Source: Pyrus communis (lineage: Eukaryota > Streptophyta > Magnoliopsida > Rosales > Rosaceae). Taken from it: a DNA stretch of 64,000 nt. The notes below the pieces were generated by a model that had not been told where the DNA came from, did no database searches, and saw only the letters and a list, made by a program, of their open reading frames with translations. Of this stretch, positions 22,900-34,062 are shown in pieces (positions within the stretch are counted from its first letter, which is position 1; the number at the start of each line of letters is the position of its first letter). The stretch is taken from positions 11,596,222 to 11,660,221 of the forward strand of contig NC_084818.1 in the NCBI RefSeq assembly GCF_963583255.1, in the 5' to 3' direction. A program made the translations under genes and the position numbers.

Positions 22900-23655
22900 C
22901 ATCCATTGCAGGGATTCATGTGCAGCGATAAAAGCAAAATTATTTCTCCACTCATCACGTACTAAGAGCATCTCCAATGGGAGACCCTATTGTTGGGTCT
23001 CCACCACCACTCTTGAGAACTCTTTTAGGGGCATCAAGGTAATATTCGGGTCTTTAAATGAATATTATCTTCAATGAAAAGTCCTTATAGTAGAATACAT
23101 AAATGTAGGGACTAAAATATTAGAAAAAAAAACATTGTTAATGTCGTTGGAGCATTGCTATTGATAAAAACAAGAACAAAAAACCAAAAAGCTATCTCTA
23201 GGTATTCCAATGGTTAAAGAAGAAGAGGATAAATGACCTCTATTCCCGCCCATTAGAAACCCTTTGTCCTTATGCTGTGGTGTCCAAGGTCCCCATCGGA
23301 GATCAATAATTCCAGTAGACAACATAATTTGATAAATTGAGACTCTTTGATGCACCATATATGGGTTAGTCTTTACCTAATTTGCTTTCCACCAAACTTC
23401 TTTTTTCTCGATTCTACCAAGGTATTGAAATCCTAGTTTAAAGGACTTTGAAGCTGTACCTTCCTTAAAGTTCAACCATGTTCATTAGAGTCAAATTAAG
23501 ACCAAGAAGCACAATTAGCTATGCAATAATTCCACCAGACAACATGATTGATAAAATGAGACTTTTTGATGCATCAGATATAGCTGATTCTTTACCAAAT
23601 ATACTTACCACCTAATTTACTGCTTTTTCTAGTTTGCCTTACATAATTTTGAAAT
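22900..23655. other. Intergenic, one degenerate direct repeat
   Basis: No gene seen. An approximately 85-bp segment (AATAATTCC...GACAACAT...GATAAA...GAGAC(T)TTTTGATGCA) occurs at about 23306-23392 and again at about 23527-23612. Conserved in unit 2. Confidence 0.4.
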
Positions 23656-23814
23656 GAGAAATGCTAAGAGACTCTCAAAGTGCATAGACTCTCCATTACC
23701 TCATGCATTTTGCACAATATTTTGTAATATTGTCATGAATTGTGTAAAAAACATGAGGTGACGGAGTGATTATAGAGAGTCATACTTTTGAGAGAGTCTC
23801 TGTAGTATTTTTCC
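23656..23814. mobile_element. 159-bp hAT-like MITE, unit 1
   Basis: Terminal inverted repeats (GAGAAATGCTAAGAGACTCTC against GGAAAAATACTACAGAGACTCTC on the other strand, imperfect) enclose a palindromic centre (ACAATATTTTGTAATATTGT). An 8-bp target duplication TTTGAAAT lies at 23648-23655 and 23815-23822, as expected for hAT. The unit-2 copy is 61183-61341. Confidence 0.8.
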
Positions 23815-24143
23815 TTTGAAATAATTATGTATTTATATAATATTGAATTATGCCCACCCGCTAGGTTTTGATAAAATATAATTACTTTATAATAATTCTA
23901 CCAAGACCGTATATATATTATATTAAGGGTGATTTTGTATAAAATCAATACAAAGTTACCATATTGACAATAGATCAACAATATTTATGTTAATTATAAA
24001 TATGTCAATCATATATTGTGACACTTAAATGCATTTAAAATAAACAAAAATGATAAAATCTGCCATTACAGTTGGCACACACTTCAATTGACATCCCCTT
24101 TCTCATATTTTTCATATTTTGGAATAGGTCAAAAAGGATAAGA

Positions 24144-24574
24144 TACTGCAACGCAGTGTCTGTTTCCTGATTCTGTTTTTTACACTTGAATTCAGACGCT
24201 GCATTGCAGTGTTCGTTTCATGTTTCCCTTTTTTTTTATCACTCACGCCTTCTATGCTTTATTCTGTTTCAATTTTATTATTTTTTATTCAAAAACTACA
24301 ACGCAATGTATGTTTCATTTTTTATTTATTTGTTTGTTTTACATTTTGATTTAGAAACTACAACGTAGTGTCTGTTTCCTGGGTTTTTTTTTTTGTCCGT
24401 TTCCTTATTCTATTTTTCTTTTGTTTACATTTTGATTTAGAAACTACGTCGTAGTATTTGTTTCCTGGATTTTTTTTTTTTTTTGTTTTTTTTTTTTTTG
24501 GCATTTTGATTGTTCATTTCCTGGTTCTATTTTTACATTTCTATTTAGACGCTGCATTAATGTCCATTTCCTAG
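24144..24574. repeat. Minisatellite with palindromic cores, unit 1
   Basis: Six degenerate units of about 60-90 bp. Each has a short near-palindrome followed by a TGTTTCCTG-like tail: CTGCAACGCAG, CTGCATTGCAG, CTACAACGCAA, CTACAACGTAG, CTACGTCGTAG and CTGCATTAATG. Spacers are T-rich with ACATTTTGATTTAGA repeats. Copy in unit 2 at about 61671-62099. Confidence 0.7.
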
Positions 24575-25329
24575 TTTTCTTCTTCTTTCCATCATCATTT
24601 CCACATTTCATGGAGTCTCTCTCAACCCATAAAATTATTGAAAAGAATAAAATGATACACTATTAGAAGGGATAATTTGTTCCAAAGTCTTCTTTTCTTC
24701 TAGCATTGGAATCGTCACAACTTGCAAAGAAGAGACAATTAAAGAATGAAGAATACAAACTGAGAAAATAAATGACGAACAAAATTAAAATTTTCACCAA
24801 GCCAATTGAAATGTATTGACTTTGTCCTTTGGCAGGAATATTTCATGTGCAACTTTCTAAAAGTCAAAAGTCAAAAATCAAAACCGCTTTTGTTGTTATA
24901 TGTTTCTTTTTTTTATGTAAAAAATAGGAATTTCTTTAAAGTGGAGAGATTAACGGCTGACAAGACTTGTGAAAAATTGGTATAGGAGGAATGAAGAATC
25001 AATGCGTGGGAGTGCGTGGGGTTTAATACGCTCTTTTCCACGAGACCGACATCTCTTTTTCCGGTGGGGTGGGGGAGGTCCCCGGGTTTGGTTTTGGGGG
25101 GTTGTTGAGAAATTTCATTTGAATCTATATAACTTATTTCTACAGTAAATTTACTCTCTACATCCATATTAATTTTAATTAAATCATCAATATCTCTTTG
25201 AATTCAAATTTACTACCTAAACAATCCTCACAAACCCAATTCAGTATGTAAGTTTATCTTTACACATGTTGAGAAAATAAAAACACAAAATGAGTATTCT
25301 ACAACTCATTCAAGACGTAATGAGAACAA
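24575..25329. other. AT-rich intergenic sequence
   Basis: No recognisable gene. The part at 24650-24850 resembles 22440-22620 (AAACTGAGA(C/A)AATAAATGAC, AAATGTATTGACTT), suggesting duplicated upstream sequence of lost RLP copies. A minus-strand ORF at 24913-25167 is kept in unit 2 but is not recognised. Confidence 0.35.
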
Positions 25330-25500
25330 TATATCTTACATATTTGTCTGGCGCTTAATCCTTCTTTTGCTGCATATTTCTCATTGCTCTTTTTCTTCAC
25401 CGAACCAACCCAAGCGTTGAGGTATTCAAAATATTTTTTAATTTGCAGAAGTTTAGGTATCGTGTGGGTTTCTTTCGCACCTGGTGCTCCGGGCAAGTTT
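25330..25500 (-). other. Unrecognised exon-like ORF fragment, unit 1
   Basis: A minus-strand open segment reads LPGAPGAKETHTIPKLLQIK then a Lys-rich stretch ending GLSARQI at a GTAAGA donor-like site. It is preserved in unit 2 (about 62854-63024) with mainly silent or conservative changes. Composition looks coding rather than random, but I cannot name the protein and no neighbouring exon was found. It could be a captured or leftover exon. Confidence 0.25.
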
Positions 25501-26915
25501 ATTGTTTCGACGAGGTTTTACCAAGTATAATTATCCAGTTCAATTATTAATTTCAATAATTCTTGATTTCAATTTTCTGCTCGAGTGATGGATATTTCCT
25601 CTTAACAAAAAAAAGGTTTGGTTCTGACATATATTTATCGGGACACTATCACTAAAAAAGATGATTAGCCATATATATGGATCCTTGAAACCTAGAACAT
25701 GTGGTGGCAGAGAAACAAAATACCAAGAAATACATCATCCACCTTTATTGTCTTCAAGCCTATTTGCAGGCAGTATACAACTGCTACTAAAGCCTAAACA
25801 AAATGAATTGAAATCAAATAAAAAATTAACATAAATGGATTCATATTTTATTTGAAGGATTTAAAACTTCCAAATTATCATCCATCCGTCAAAAAGAGCT
25901 TATTTCTCTCTTTGACAACGTCTTAGGGTTTTAGTCAAAACAAAACGTAAAAAAATTATTGCATGATGATAAAGGTTTGACTATTGGAGATGGTTTATTG
26001 ATAAATTTTGATTTTTGTGTTAATTTCATCTTGTACTTGATGGTAACTAGACAATAGGGCTAAGAAGACAATTCACAATGAAGATTTAGGTTGGATGTAA
26101 AGTGAGGTTGTTTGGGTTCAAATAAAATTTCCCTTTTTCTTTTTTATACATGTATATATTTTACATTAAGTGGAATAAATAATATACCAAACTCGTCAGT
26201 CAAAGTTTAAATTTGAATTATCTTCACTGGAGAGATGCAAAATCTTGGAATGTAAATACCACATTTACATAACATTTCACATTTCTAGAGATAAACTAGA
26301 AAAATTACCCGTGCTTCGTTGCGGGTTTTGAAACCTTTGTCCACAACATGCATAAATAATTTGCATAGAAAGATGCACTACAAAGATGGTATGAACGGAG
26401 TCACACCCTAAAATGCACCAACGCAAATAACACACATTTCACCAGAGTAAATCCAACAAAATCACAAATCAATACAGGCATATCTAAAGAATTTAAATGA
26501 CCAAGAGATGAGGGAACCGAGCTGATAAGTACTTAAATAACAAAGAGATGGGTGAACCGAGCTGATGAGAATTTAAATAACTAAGGGATAGGTGAACCAC
26601 GGGAGGAAAAGTATGCTACCTTCTACTATAATTGGAACGAATTTAAAAATATCTCACCATCACACTGCCAAGAACTACAACTCTTAAGGAGAAAGTGAGA
26701 ATTAAAGAGGTATTCTCCAGATGATTCTCAAACCTTCCTTTTACAATTTTTCACCCAATATCTCCTATGTATGATTGATTATAGGTTAAATGCACAACAG
26801 TAAACCGGGTAAGGGGAAAAATAGGCTAAAACACTCTTTGAACGATAGGATAATAGGATAATAGGATTCACTAAATCATTAGAGATTGCAACAATGAGAG
26901 AGTATATAAGCTCAC

Positions 26916-27188
26916 CAATGTTCCCCTCTACACGTAGAACAAAATATCTGCAAAACAAATAACATTCAGTCCACCTTGATACAAATCAAAATGCACAATT
27001 AAAACTTAAATAAGATTATACTGCTCAATAAACTTAATGTAAAGGAATCTTATTGAGAGTAATGTACGCGCATGATGTTTCAACATGAGTCCAATAAAGA
27101 TACGCTCCAGTTTAGTGAGAATTAGGAAAAACCTGCAGCTATCAGTTACAGGTTCCACTGGATAAGGGTGCGCGAGCATATAGTTCAC
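26916..27188 (-). pseudogene. NECAP-like gene fragment (two exons) in candidate Helitron
   Basis: Two minus-strand exons fit together. The first (27133-27188, 56 nt) follows TCCTTGCAG and ends before a GT donor, encoding ...HPYPVEPVTDSC and two bases. The second (26916-26947, 32 nt) follows TTTTGCAG and ends before GTGAGC; its first base completes Arg, giving R-YFVLRVEGNI. The joined reading matches the PVEPVxDSSRYFVLR core of plant NECAP-like (adaptin ear-binding coat-associated) proteins from memory. Phase continuity across the intron supports a real captured gene piece rather than chance. Too short to function. Confidence 0.55.
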
Positions 27189-28401
27189 CTGCAAGGATAC
27201 ATCAACCATCCTTCCATCTCACTGACAACAAACCTACCCTCTCCTTTCTCTCTCTCTCTGAATTCCTTTCAAATGACAGACAAATACAAGCACCATACAC
27301 GAAATCATATTTTCACTTCTCCCAAGTGCTAAAGCTGAAAAACAAAGTAGACTTCCAAAATCAAAATAATTGATTTTACCATCCTCAACGTGCTCAAAGC
27401 CCAAAAGAACAAAAGCAGAAATGAAAGCAAAGGGAATAACTTCAATCATAAATGGACTTAAAGCACTCAATTCAGTGAATTCATTAATCTTCTATCCTTT
27501 TTTCCCTCGATTTTCTCGGAAACCAAACAGAAAATGAGAAAAGAGTTATACGCTATTCAAAAGGGAGAAAAGTTCGAATTCCCTATCACTCAATTTCTCA
27601 TATCAAATAAAAAAAATTAATCCAAACCCAAAACAACATTAAACATAAAAATTCAAACTTTATTGCCTTTTAGCTCTCTGAATTTACTCTCAAACCAAAC
27701 ACAGAAACTAAACCCAGTAAAAAAATCATCCATTTTTTAAAATCACTTGTCAATTCAACATAAAAAATAAAAAAAGGAACAGAACCAGTCCTAATTACTC
27801 CACTGACACTGCACTTTTTTTGGTCTGGTAATGCTGCATACGTGGAAAACTTAAAGCTCAAAAGTAGATATCCATGAAAATTAAATCCTTCTGCAAGGGA
27901 TACAAATATTAACAAAGATTTGGGAAATTTCAATTTTCTGAATGAAGCATCTCTTCTGAATGACAAACTCAGATCTTGGAAATAAACAATAATATTACTA
28001 TAAAAAAAGAAGAAACGTGTAAGCCAGTATTATAGGTGGTCCGTGGAAATGACAAATTGCACTGCGATAAATCTCTGAATTGCTCATTGTCCACCATCCC
28101 CAACTCAAACTCAAATAGAGAGAGGCACCACAGGGGCTAGAAATTTAATATTAGCGTTCAACTAAACTTCTAGAATCCCCAAAAAAAGATCCTATTTTGC
28201 TAAAGATACCCGAAACAGTGTACAATGCAATACAAACCCAATCAAATTAAAATCCCTAATATCAAATTTAAGAATCACAATTAGACAAAAACTGACCTAA
28301 TTAATTGGATATCCCCGCGAGTACTATTCAAATGTTTCATTACAGAAAAGAGGTAGCTGAGAAACCTCATATCTGAGAACTGAACTGAGAAGTTGGTTTA
28401 C

Positions 28402-28502
28402 GTTGCGGAAGTGAACCGAGAAATAACTTCTCCATTTAAAGCCAGTAAATCAGAGTCTGCAGCTGTCGGATTCTCTCTGTCCCAATCAACCAAGTTCTCC
28501 AT
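28402..28502 (-). other. Unrecognised exon-like fragment in candidate Helitron
   Basis: A minus-strand segment beginning at an ATG (28500-28502) reads MENLVDWDRENPTAADSDLL and stays open to a possible GTAAAC donor before 28402. Codon usage looks like coding sequence. I do not recognise the protein. A second short candidate, MKCPEFEHEMPRKPPNS, lies at 29266-29318 and ends at a GTAACG donor. Confidence 0.25.
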
Positions 28503-29462
28503 TTCAAACTTCCCATAAAAAATTTGACAGCAATACAACCAATAACAATAAAAAATTTAAACCAATCCAAAAACTAAAACCCTTTTAATTTTCCATGTGT
28601 ATTCAATGATTTGGTTCCTATAAAAATAGGAAATATGGAATAATTATTTGGAGATAGAATCACATATAGAGCTAGCAGAGGAAGCAAAGAAGATATGCAA
28701 AAGCAAATTAAGAGATCATCATATTACAATTACAAAAGCTACATAAGCAAATTAAGAGATCCTCATATTTGGAGACAGACGCACATAAAGAAGCAAAAAC
28801 AAATTATTATTGCCGCCAAAATACCTGAAAATCTTAAGGCTAGGGATTTTCACTCTCTTACTGAAAAAAAAAAAAAAAAATCCCGTTTCTGAGTAATAAC
28901 ACACAAACTCATCTTATACAGCAAAGAAGCATAGGATTGAGAAATCAGAGCCTAATTTCCAATATCAAAAGAGTATGAATTAGTCAACTTAAACGCTAAT
29001 TTTGTTAGAGAAGATTAAAATAGGCGCGAAATCCATACAATTTATACATTACCATTGATTCAAGTTCTGGTAAGGTGTGCAACGGAGATCAAATATACCT
29101 GCCATCAACCAAAACCAAATGCAAGCAAAACCCATAAGAAAAACCCATCAACTAAAACCCAGCACAAGGTAAACCATCAACCAAAACCAATAATTTATCA
29201 ATTGCAGTAATTAGGTCAAACCCACATTGACATTCCACCCAGAAAAGTAAAAAAAGAAACGTTACCTTGAATTGGGCGGTTTCCTGGGCATTTCATGTTC
29301 AAACTCCGGGCACTTCATTGGTTGGTGAAAATACCAACGGAGATGAGAAGGCGGGGTGAACAACGGAGGTTGCAAAGCAGGGATTGAAGAGATAACGAAA
29401 CAGAGATCGAAGAGATCGTCAATCACGTTGCAGGGTGAGAGTTAAGATAAGAAGATACTCAC

Positions 29463-29518
29463 AGCCCAAAACGGATGACATCACCAACACGTAAATCCAC
29501 ATAAACCTTTTTGTTCAC
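29463..29518 (-). pseudogene. FHA-domain (kanadaptin-like) exon fragment in candidate Helitron
   Basis: A 56-nt minus-strand exon between a CTAATAATCAG acceptor and a GTGAGT donor encodes VNKKVYVDLRVGDVIRFG. That pattern (VYVDL-VGDVIRFG) is the end of an FHA domain, as I recall it from plant kanadaptin-like proteins. Only one exon is visible, so the family assignment is tentative. Same orientation as the NECAP fragment. Confidence 0.4.
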
Positions 29519-29868
29519 CTGATTATTAGGCAAGAGAAAACCATTAGGAACAATCAAGAGCCATCCACACTGCAAAGTTAATTACTAATTTGTAAACAAT
29601 TCTTAAGATTTCTCAGGTCAATGCGTGTTTTCATTCTTTGAACCAAACGGTATGGATAAAAAGCGAGGAAAGCAATCAGCTGCATAAAAGTACCGAAAAC
29701 ATGGAAATTCATAACCCATGCACCAAAAACAAAATCGGAAAGAATTCAAATTAAATAAAATAAACACAATCGAACAAAAGAAGAGTTTGAATTACTCACC
29801 ATTGTCGAAAATTCGAATGCAGTAATGGAGGAAGAGTTGCAGAGAGGAACTCTGTTCAGCTAGTACTA

Positions 29869-30599
29869 ATTCTATTTACTGAAAAGAGGATGACGATTTT
29901 TGAAGTGGAAATAACCAACCCTACACCCGCACCTCAACCCCACCCCCCCCTTGGGGGCAACCATACCTCCCCCCAATCTGCAGCAAACACGCGTCCCTGT
30001 CCCAGAACCTTACCCGCCCTCTCACCTACTCTCCCTGTAATCCCGCACCCAAATCCCACTCTGTCCACCTGGAACCCCTCCCGTCAACCCTCTCTCTACC
30101 TGCAACCCATCAACGCCTCTGTGAACCATGCCTCTGACGACATCGACAGCAACCACCCCTAAATGCAGAATGACAAAAGTGCCTCCAGATGCTATCCGTT
30201 GGATCTGGATTGAAGCGGGCAAAAGAATCATTTCGACTCTTTCGGTGCAACCCAGCCCAACACATTGAACAACCCACTTCTGAAGCCCAACTTGGCCCAA
30301 AACCAGCAACCCAAAATAGGCCCGAATCAGGCCCAGGGCACCCAAACCTACGGGCAATATTACCCTCCAAACTTTTAGTAATTACCCCAGCCCAACACAG
30401 ATTTGGTGGCAGCAGTGTGTAAATAAAGAAAAATCAAGGGGCAAAAATTTGACTGTATCTAAGCTACAGTTAAAATCCTTCATCAATTTTAGAATAGATA
30501 ATGTTACTTCTTGAATGGGAGATATGTCAATGTATATTCCATTTATTGTACCCTCCTTGATTGGCACGGCCCACTTCCAAAATATGTAAATTTACATTA
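29869..30599. other. C-rich intergenic sequence, no gene assigned
   Basis: The + strand is cytosine-rich at 29920-30160 and an open frame (29890-30162) is proline-rich and low-complexity. The opposite strand is also open for the same reason. No domain, repeat partner or element end was recognised. Confidence 0.4.
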
Positions 30600-30608
30600 T
30601 TATTTATA

Positions 30609-32091
30609 GAGTTAAGTACAAAAAACTACTTCAACTATAAGTCAAATGACACTTTCATACCTCATCTTTTAAAATTGACAATGTCATACCTCATCTTACG
30701 AATTTGTGTCAATGTTATACCTTCCGTTAGCTTGGCCGTTTATTTCTCAGTTAAATGCTGACGTGGCTTGATCCGGGACCCATTTTTATTAAAAAATTAA
30801 TACAAAAATTATTAAAAACAAAAAAAATCATTTAATATTATTTAAATATTAAAATAATAATAAAAAAGTACATAAAAAATAAAAAAACATTAGCCATCAT
30901 CTTCCCTCTCCTTTCGTGCATCTCCCCCCTCTCTCTTCCCCATCATCTTCCTGCAACCCAGAAAAGAAGAAGGAGAAAGAAGAAGAAGAAGAAGAAGAAG
31001 AAGAGAAAAAAAAAAAAAAAAAAAAACCCAAACCAAACCAAACCCAGTTCATCTCTCCTCCCCCCACCACAAACCCAACCCCCTGCAACCTAGAAAGGAG
31101 GAGGAAGAAGAAGGAAACAAAAAAAAAAAAAGAAAAAAAAAAAACAACAATGGGAAACCCAGTTCGTCCCCCCTGCAGAAGAAGAAGAAGAAGAAGAAGA
31201 AGAAGAAGAAGAAGAAGAAGAAGAAGAAGAGGGAAGAAGAGGGAAGAAGAAGAAGAGAGAAGGGAAACAAAAAAAAAAAAAACAGCAGCAAACCCGTCCC
31301 CTCCACCCACCCAACTTGCAGAAGAAGAGAGAAGGAAAAAAAAAAAAAAAAAAACAACGGGAAACCCTTCACCCACCCACCCAACCTGCAGAAGAAGAAG
31401 AAGAGAGAAGGAAGAAAAAAAAAAAAAAACCCAGTTCGTCCACCCCCCTCGCACCCACCCTCTCCCCTCCACACCCATTCCCCCCCCCCACCCCGCCCCG
31501 GGCGCCCCCGCCGCCCATTTTCTCCTCGCCCAGGAGAATGGGTTTTTTTTCTGCGTTTTTTTTTTTTTTTTGGGGTTGTAGGTAGTGGGTGCGAGGTTGG
31601 GTGCAGAGGGTGGGGTGCGAAGGTGGGGAGGTTGGGTGCGTGGGTGTGGGGAGAAGAGGGGGTGAGGAGCAAGGAAAACAAATTGGTTTTTTTTTTTTTT
31701 TTTTTTTTTCTCTTTTGTTTTTTTTGGGTTCTAGTTGCAGAAGGGGGGAGAAGATGAAGATGGGGAGAAGGGAGAGAGGGGGGAAGGGACGAATTGACGT
31801 TGGTTTTTTTTTTTTTTTTTTTTTTAATAACTTTTCTTTATTATTTTAATAGTTAAATAATATTAAATGATTTTTTTTTTGTTTTTAATAATTTTTCTTT
31901 AATTTTTTTAATAAAAATGGGTTCCGGATCAGGCCACGACAGCATTTAACTGAGAAATAAACGGCCAAGCTAACGGAAGGTATAACATTGACACAAATTC
32001 GTAAGATGAGGTATGACATTGTCAATTTTAAAAGATGAGGTATGAAAGTGTCATTTGACCCATAATTGAGGTAGTTTTTTGTACTTAACTC
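30609..32091. mobile_element. Mutator-like non-autonomous element with long TIRs
   Basis: Ends are long inverted repeats of about 190 bp or more: GAGTTAAGTACAAAAAACTA at the left mirrors TAGTTTTTTGTACTTAACTC at the right, including CTTCCGTTAGCTTGGCCGTT inside. The 9-bp target duplication TTATTTATA is at 30600-30608 and 32092-32100, diagnostic of Mutator-like elements. The interior is low-complexity purine and pyrimidine tracts with no transposase. Not seen in unit 2 because the window ends first. Confidence 0.9.
30946..31460 (+). repeat. GAA-rich minisatellite inside the Mutator-like element
   Basis: About five tandem units of 60-130 bp, each running CTGCA(A/G), then (GAA)n, then GAGAAGG-type, then poly-A, then CCCAGTTCGTCC or a similar C-rich stretch. 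The longest pure tract is about 17 GAA triplets at 31178-31230. The opposite end of the element (31540-31830) has T-rich tracts, so the interior can partly fold back. Long ORFs on both strands here are artefacts of composition. Confidence 0.8.
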
Positions 32092-32473
32092 TTATTTATA
32101 TCTTTCGGCAAAGTTGAATATTTTATATCCCCATTAGCATACTTTGCGGTCAGCCAAGAATATAAAATGCAAATTTCAAGGCATTTAATTGCTTTTGTTG
32201 ATTCATAACACAGTATGTGTGTATGTATATATATATATATATATATTTTTTTTTTTTTAGAAAAAAGATGCTTAAATGAGCTTAGTGTCGTGAAAATCAG
32301 GCCTAGTATACATAGTAGTGTTTATACTTTCACTAAATGCACATGTACCATTCGTGTTTCAGTCACAATGAAAATTTTCTCCATATTATAAGGTCTCATG
32401 GTAATTAATCTCAGTCACAATTGTGCTTATGATTTTTATCATCAAAGTTTGAGTAATTGGTACCAGACAGACA

Positions 32474-32511
32474 TTTAAAAACTGTCGTTTATGACCCTTT
32501 TTGTACTAGTG
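32474..32511 (-). mobile_element. CACTA-type terminal sequence
   Basis: Read on the minus strand the segment starts CACTAGTACAAAAAGGGTCA and continues with ATAAACGACAGTTTTT, the style of an En/Spm (CACTA) terminus. The partner terminus and transposase were not found between 32100 and 32700, so this is an end fragment or a decayed element. Confidence 0.4.
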
Positions 32512-32701
32512 GTATAATCCAGCAACTTTGGAGCATATAGGATCTAAGAAAACGGACTTTGTTTTTGGAACTAAATTCTAACTTATATCAGTTGACTCTT
32601 TAGAAATCATCTTATAGTTACAACTTGGTAAATATTTGCTATCCTCTACAACCATGACAAGTAAGGAGGAGGCTTACGGTCGCAGATGGAAGTGCGGGCA
32701 T

Positions 32702-33808
32702 TGTTAGCATGAATTGAAATTCCAATTAGATGGATTCAGAGAAGGAAGAATGCACAGAGAGAAATGGAAAATGGCAACTGCTTCTCTCTCACTCTGCAAG
32801 TCACAAAGGAGTGATTCACTTTTTTTTTCATTGATGCTTGCACACATCTCTCTCTCACACAAGTCGTGGGGAGGGAATATTACTGTTAGGGAATTGCTGG
32901 ATCATTCTCTCACTAGAACTTGATCACAGCCACTCATTTAGCTAATAATTAGGATCAAAAGACACATGGCACTTATGGCTTTATATGCTAGAATTTTACA
33001 CTTGGCAATCTTTGACACAAGTGGATACACCATTTGAAATCAAAACTTATTCTAATATTATCAACTCACAGCTTACAATTCAACACTCCTCTTTAAGTTT
33101 TGAACTGATTTCACACCAAGCATGTTTCTGAGATAGTTGAACCGATCATTGGTTAGAGCCTTAGTGAATATATCTGCCACTTGCTCATTTGTTGGACAAT
33201 ACACTTAGTTAACTATCCCTTCTTGCAATGCATCTTTGATGAAATGGTATCTCGTGTCAATATGCTTCATTTTCTAGTGGAACACATGATTTTTAGTGAT
33301 GGCAATTGCAGTTGTGTTGTCACACTGCAATGGTGTTGCTTCAGTTTGTAACTCCCCAAAATCTTCAAGTACGAATCTGAGCCAAATGGCCTGTGCAGTG
33401 GCTTCAGAGACACTAATGTACTCTGCCTCTGCTGTGGAAAGAACTACATAGTTTTGTTTCACAGAGGCCCATGAAAATACTCCACTGCCAAAAGAGAAAG
33501 CATAACCAGAAGTGCTTTTACCATCATCAACAGATCCTCCCTAATCATTGTCACAAAATCTGATTAGCATTGCACTCTTACCCTTCTCATACTCCAAGCC
33601 ATAATCTAAAGTGCCCTTGATATACCTTAGCACTCTTTTGGCAGTACCAAAATGCTTGTTTGTAGTACTGTGCATAAACCTAGCAAGGAGAATAGCAACA
33701 TACATTATATCTGGCCAAGTGGCAGTAAGGTATAACAGACTTCCCACAATTCTTTTACATTATTCCTCACTTGCAGGTCCACTGCCATCATTCTTGCTTA
33801 GCTTATCT
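32702..33808 (-). mobile_element. Old Copia element, 5'-truncated, with 3' LTR (unit 2 side)
   Basis: A 384-bp LTR (32702-33085, TGTTAG...TTCAACA on the + strand) is followed inward by a purine-rich tract on the minus strand (AAAGAGGAG next to the LTR) and by decayed pol. RNase H reads VVLSTAEAEYISVSEA (33274-33462), and the RT end reads SLLYLTATWPDI (33541-33747) with a frameshift between. The LTR contains a TATAAA-like box on the minus strand near 32980. The element stops at 33808, joined to SKP1 exon 3. It is the counterpart of 1-514. Confidence 0.8.
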
Positions 33809-34062
33809 GATGAAAAATACATTCGAATGAACACAAAGTTGCTCTGTGAGTTGACTACAGCTGCTGACAGCCTCCAGTTAAAACCATTGGTGGATCTTAC
33901 TAGTCGTGCTCTTGCACGAATAATTGAAGGGAAAACACGTGAGGAGATACGTGAAATATTTCATCTCCCTGATGATCTTTCAGAGGTCTCCGATGCTTGA
34001 GATATCTGTGTATGCTTAGCAAAAACTTGGTGTTTCTTTGTTGTTTTTAACACCACTAAGAA

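Larger units (their letters stand above)
26284..29863 (+). mobile_element. Candidate Helitron carrying gene fragments
   Basis: The left end starts TCTAGAGATAAAC and soon contains CCCGTGCTTCGTTGCGGG, a GC-rich motif common near plant Helitron 5' ends. The right end has hairpin AGAGTT...AACTCT (29833-29853), then 6 nt, then CTAG (29860-29863) followed by host T, which is the classical Helitron 3' signature. There is no Rep/helicase, so it would be non-autonomous. It carries exon-sized coding fragments on the minus strand. The left flanking base is T rather than the expected A. Only its first 190 bp or so is visible in unit 2 (from 63808). Confidence 0.45.
1..33290. repeat. Tandem segmental duplication, unit 1
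   Basis: Positions 1 to at least 26476 recur in the same order and orientation from 33291 to 64000. Anchors read directly: the Copia/SKP1 junction at 515 matches 33809, RLP A stop side 4345 matches 42853, RLP B 16065 matches 53382, a MITE at 21870 matches 59412, and 26476 matches the last base of the window. The offset changes from about 33.29 kb to 38.5 kb at a Copia insertion in unit 2, then to about 37.6 kb at a MITE found only in unit 1. Whether 26477-33290 also recurs beyond the window cannot be seen, so the right edge is nominal. Confidence 0.9.

Noticed and set aside
24144..24574. CRISPR-like array
   Set aside because: Degenerate tandem units with T-rich spacers in a plant genome; no constant repeat or cas genes.
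29890..30162. Proline-rich 90-aa protein
   Set aside because: C-rich low-complexity sequence, open on the opposite strand as well, no homology recognised.
30916..31681. Long ORFs on both strands (up to 221 aa, Glu/Lys-rich or Phe/Ser-rich)
   Set aside because: They are translations of GAA and poly-A/T tracts inside the Mutator-like element; open frames exist on both strands because of composition.
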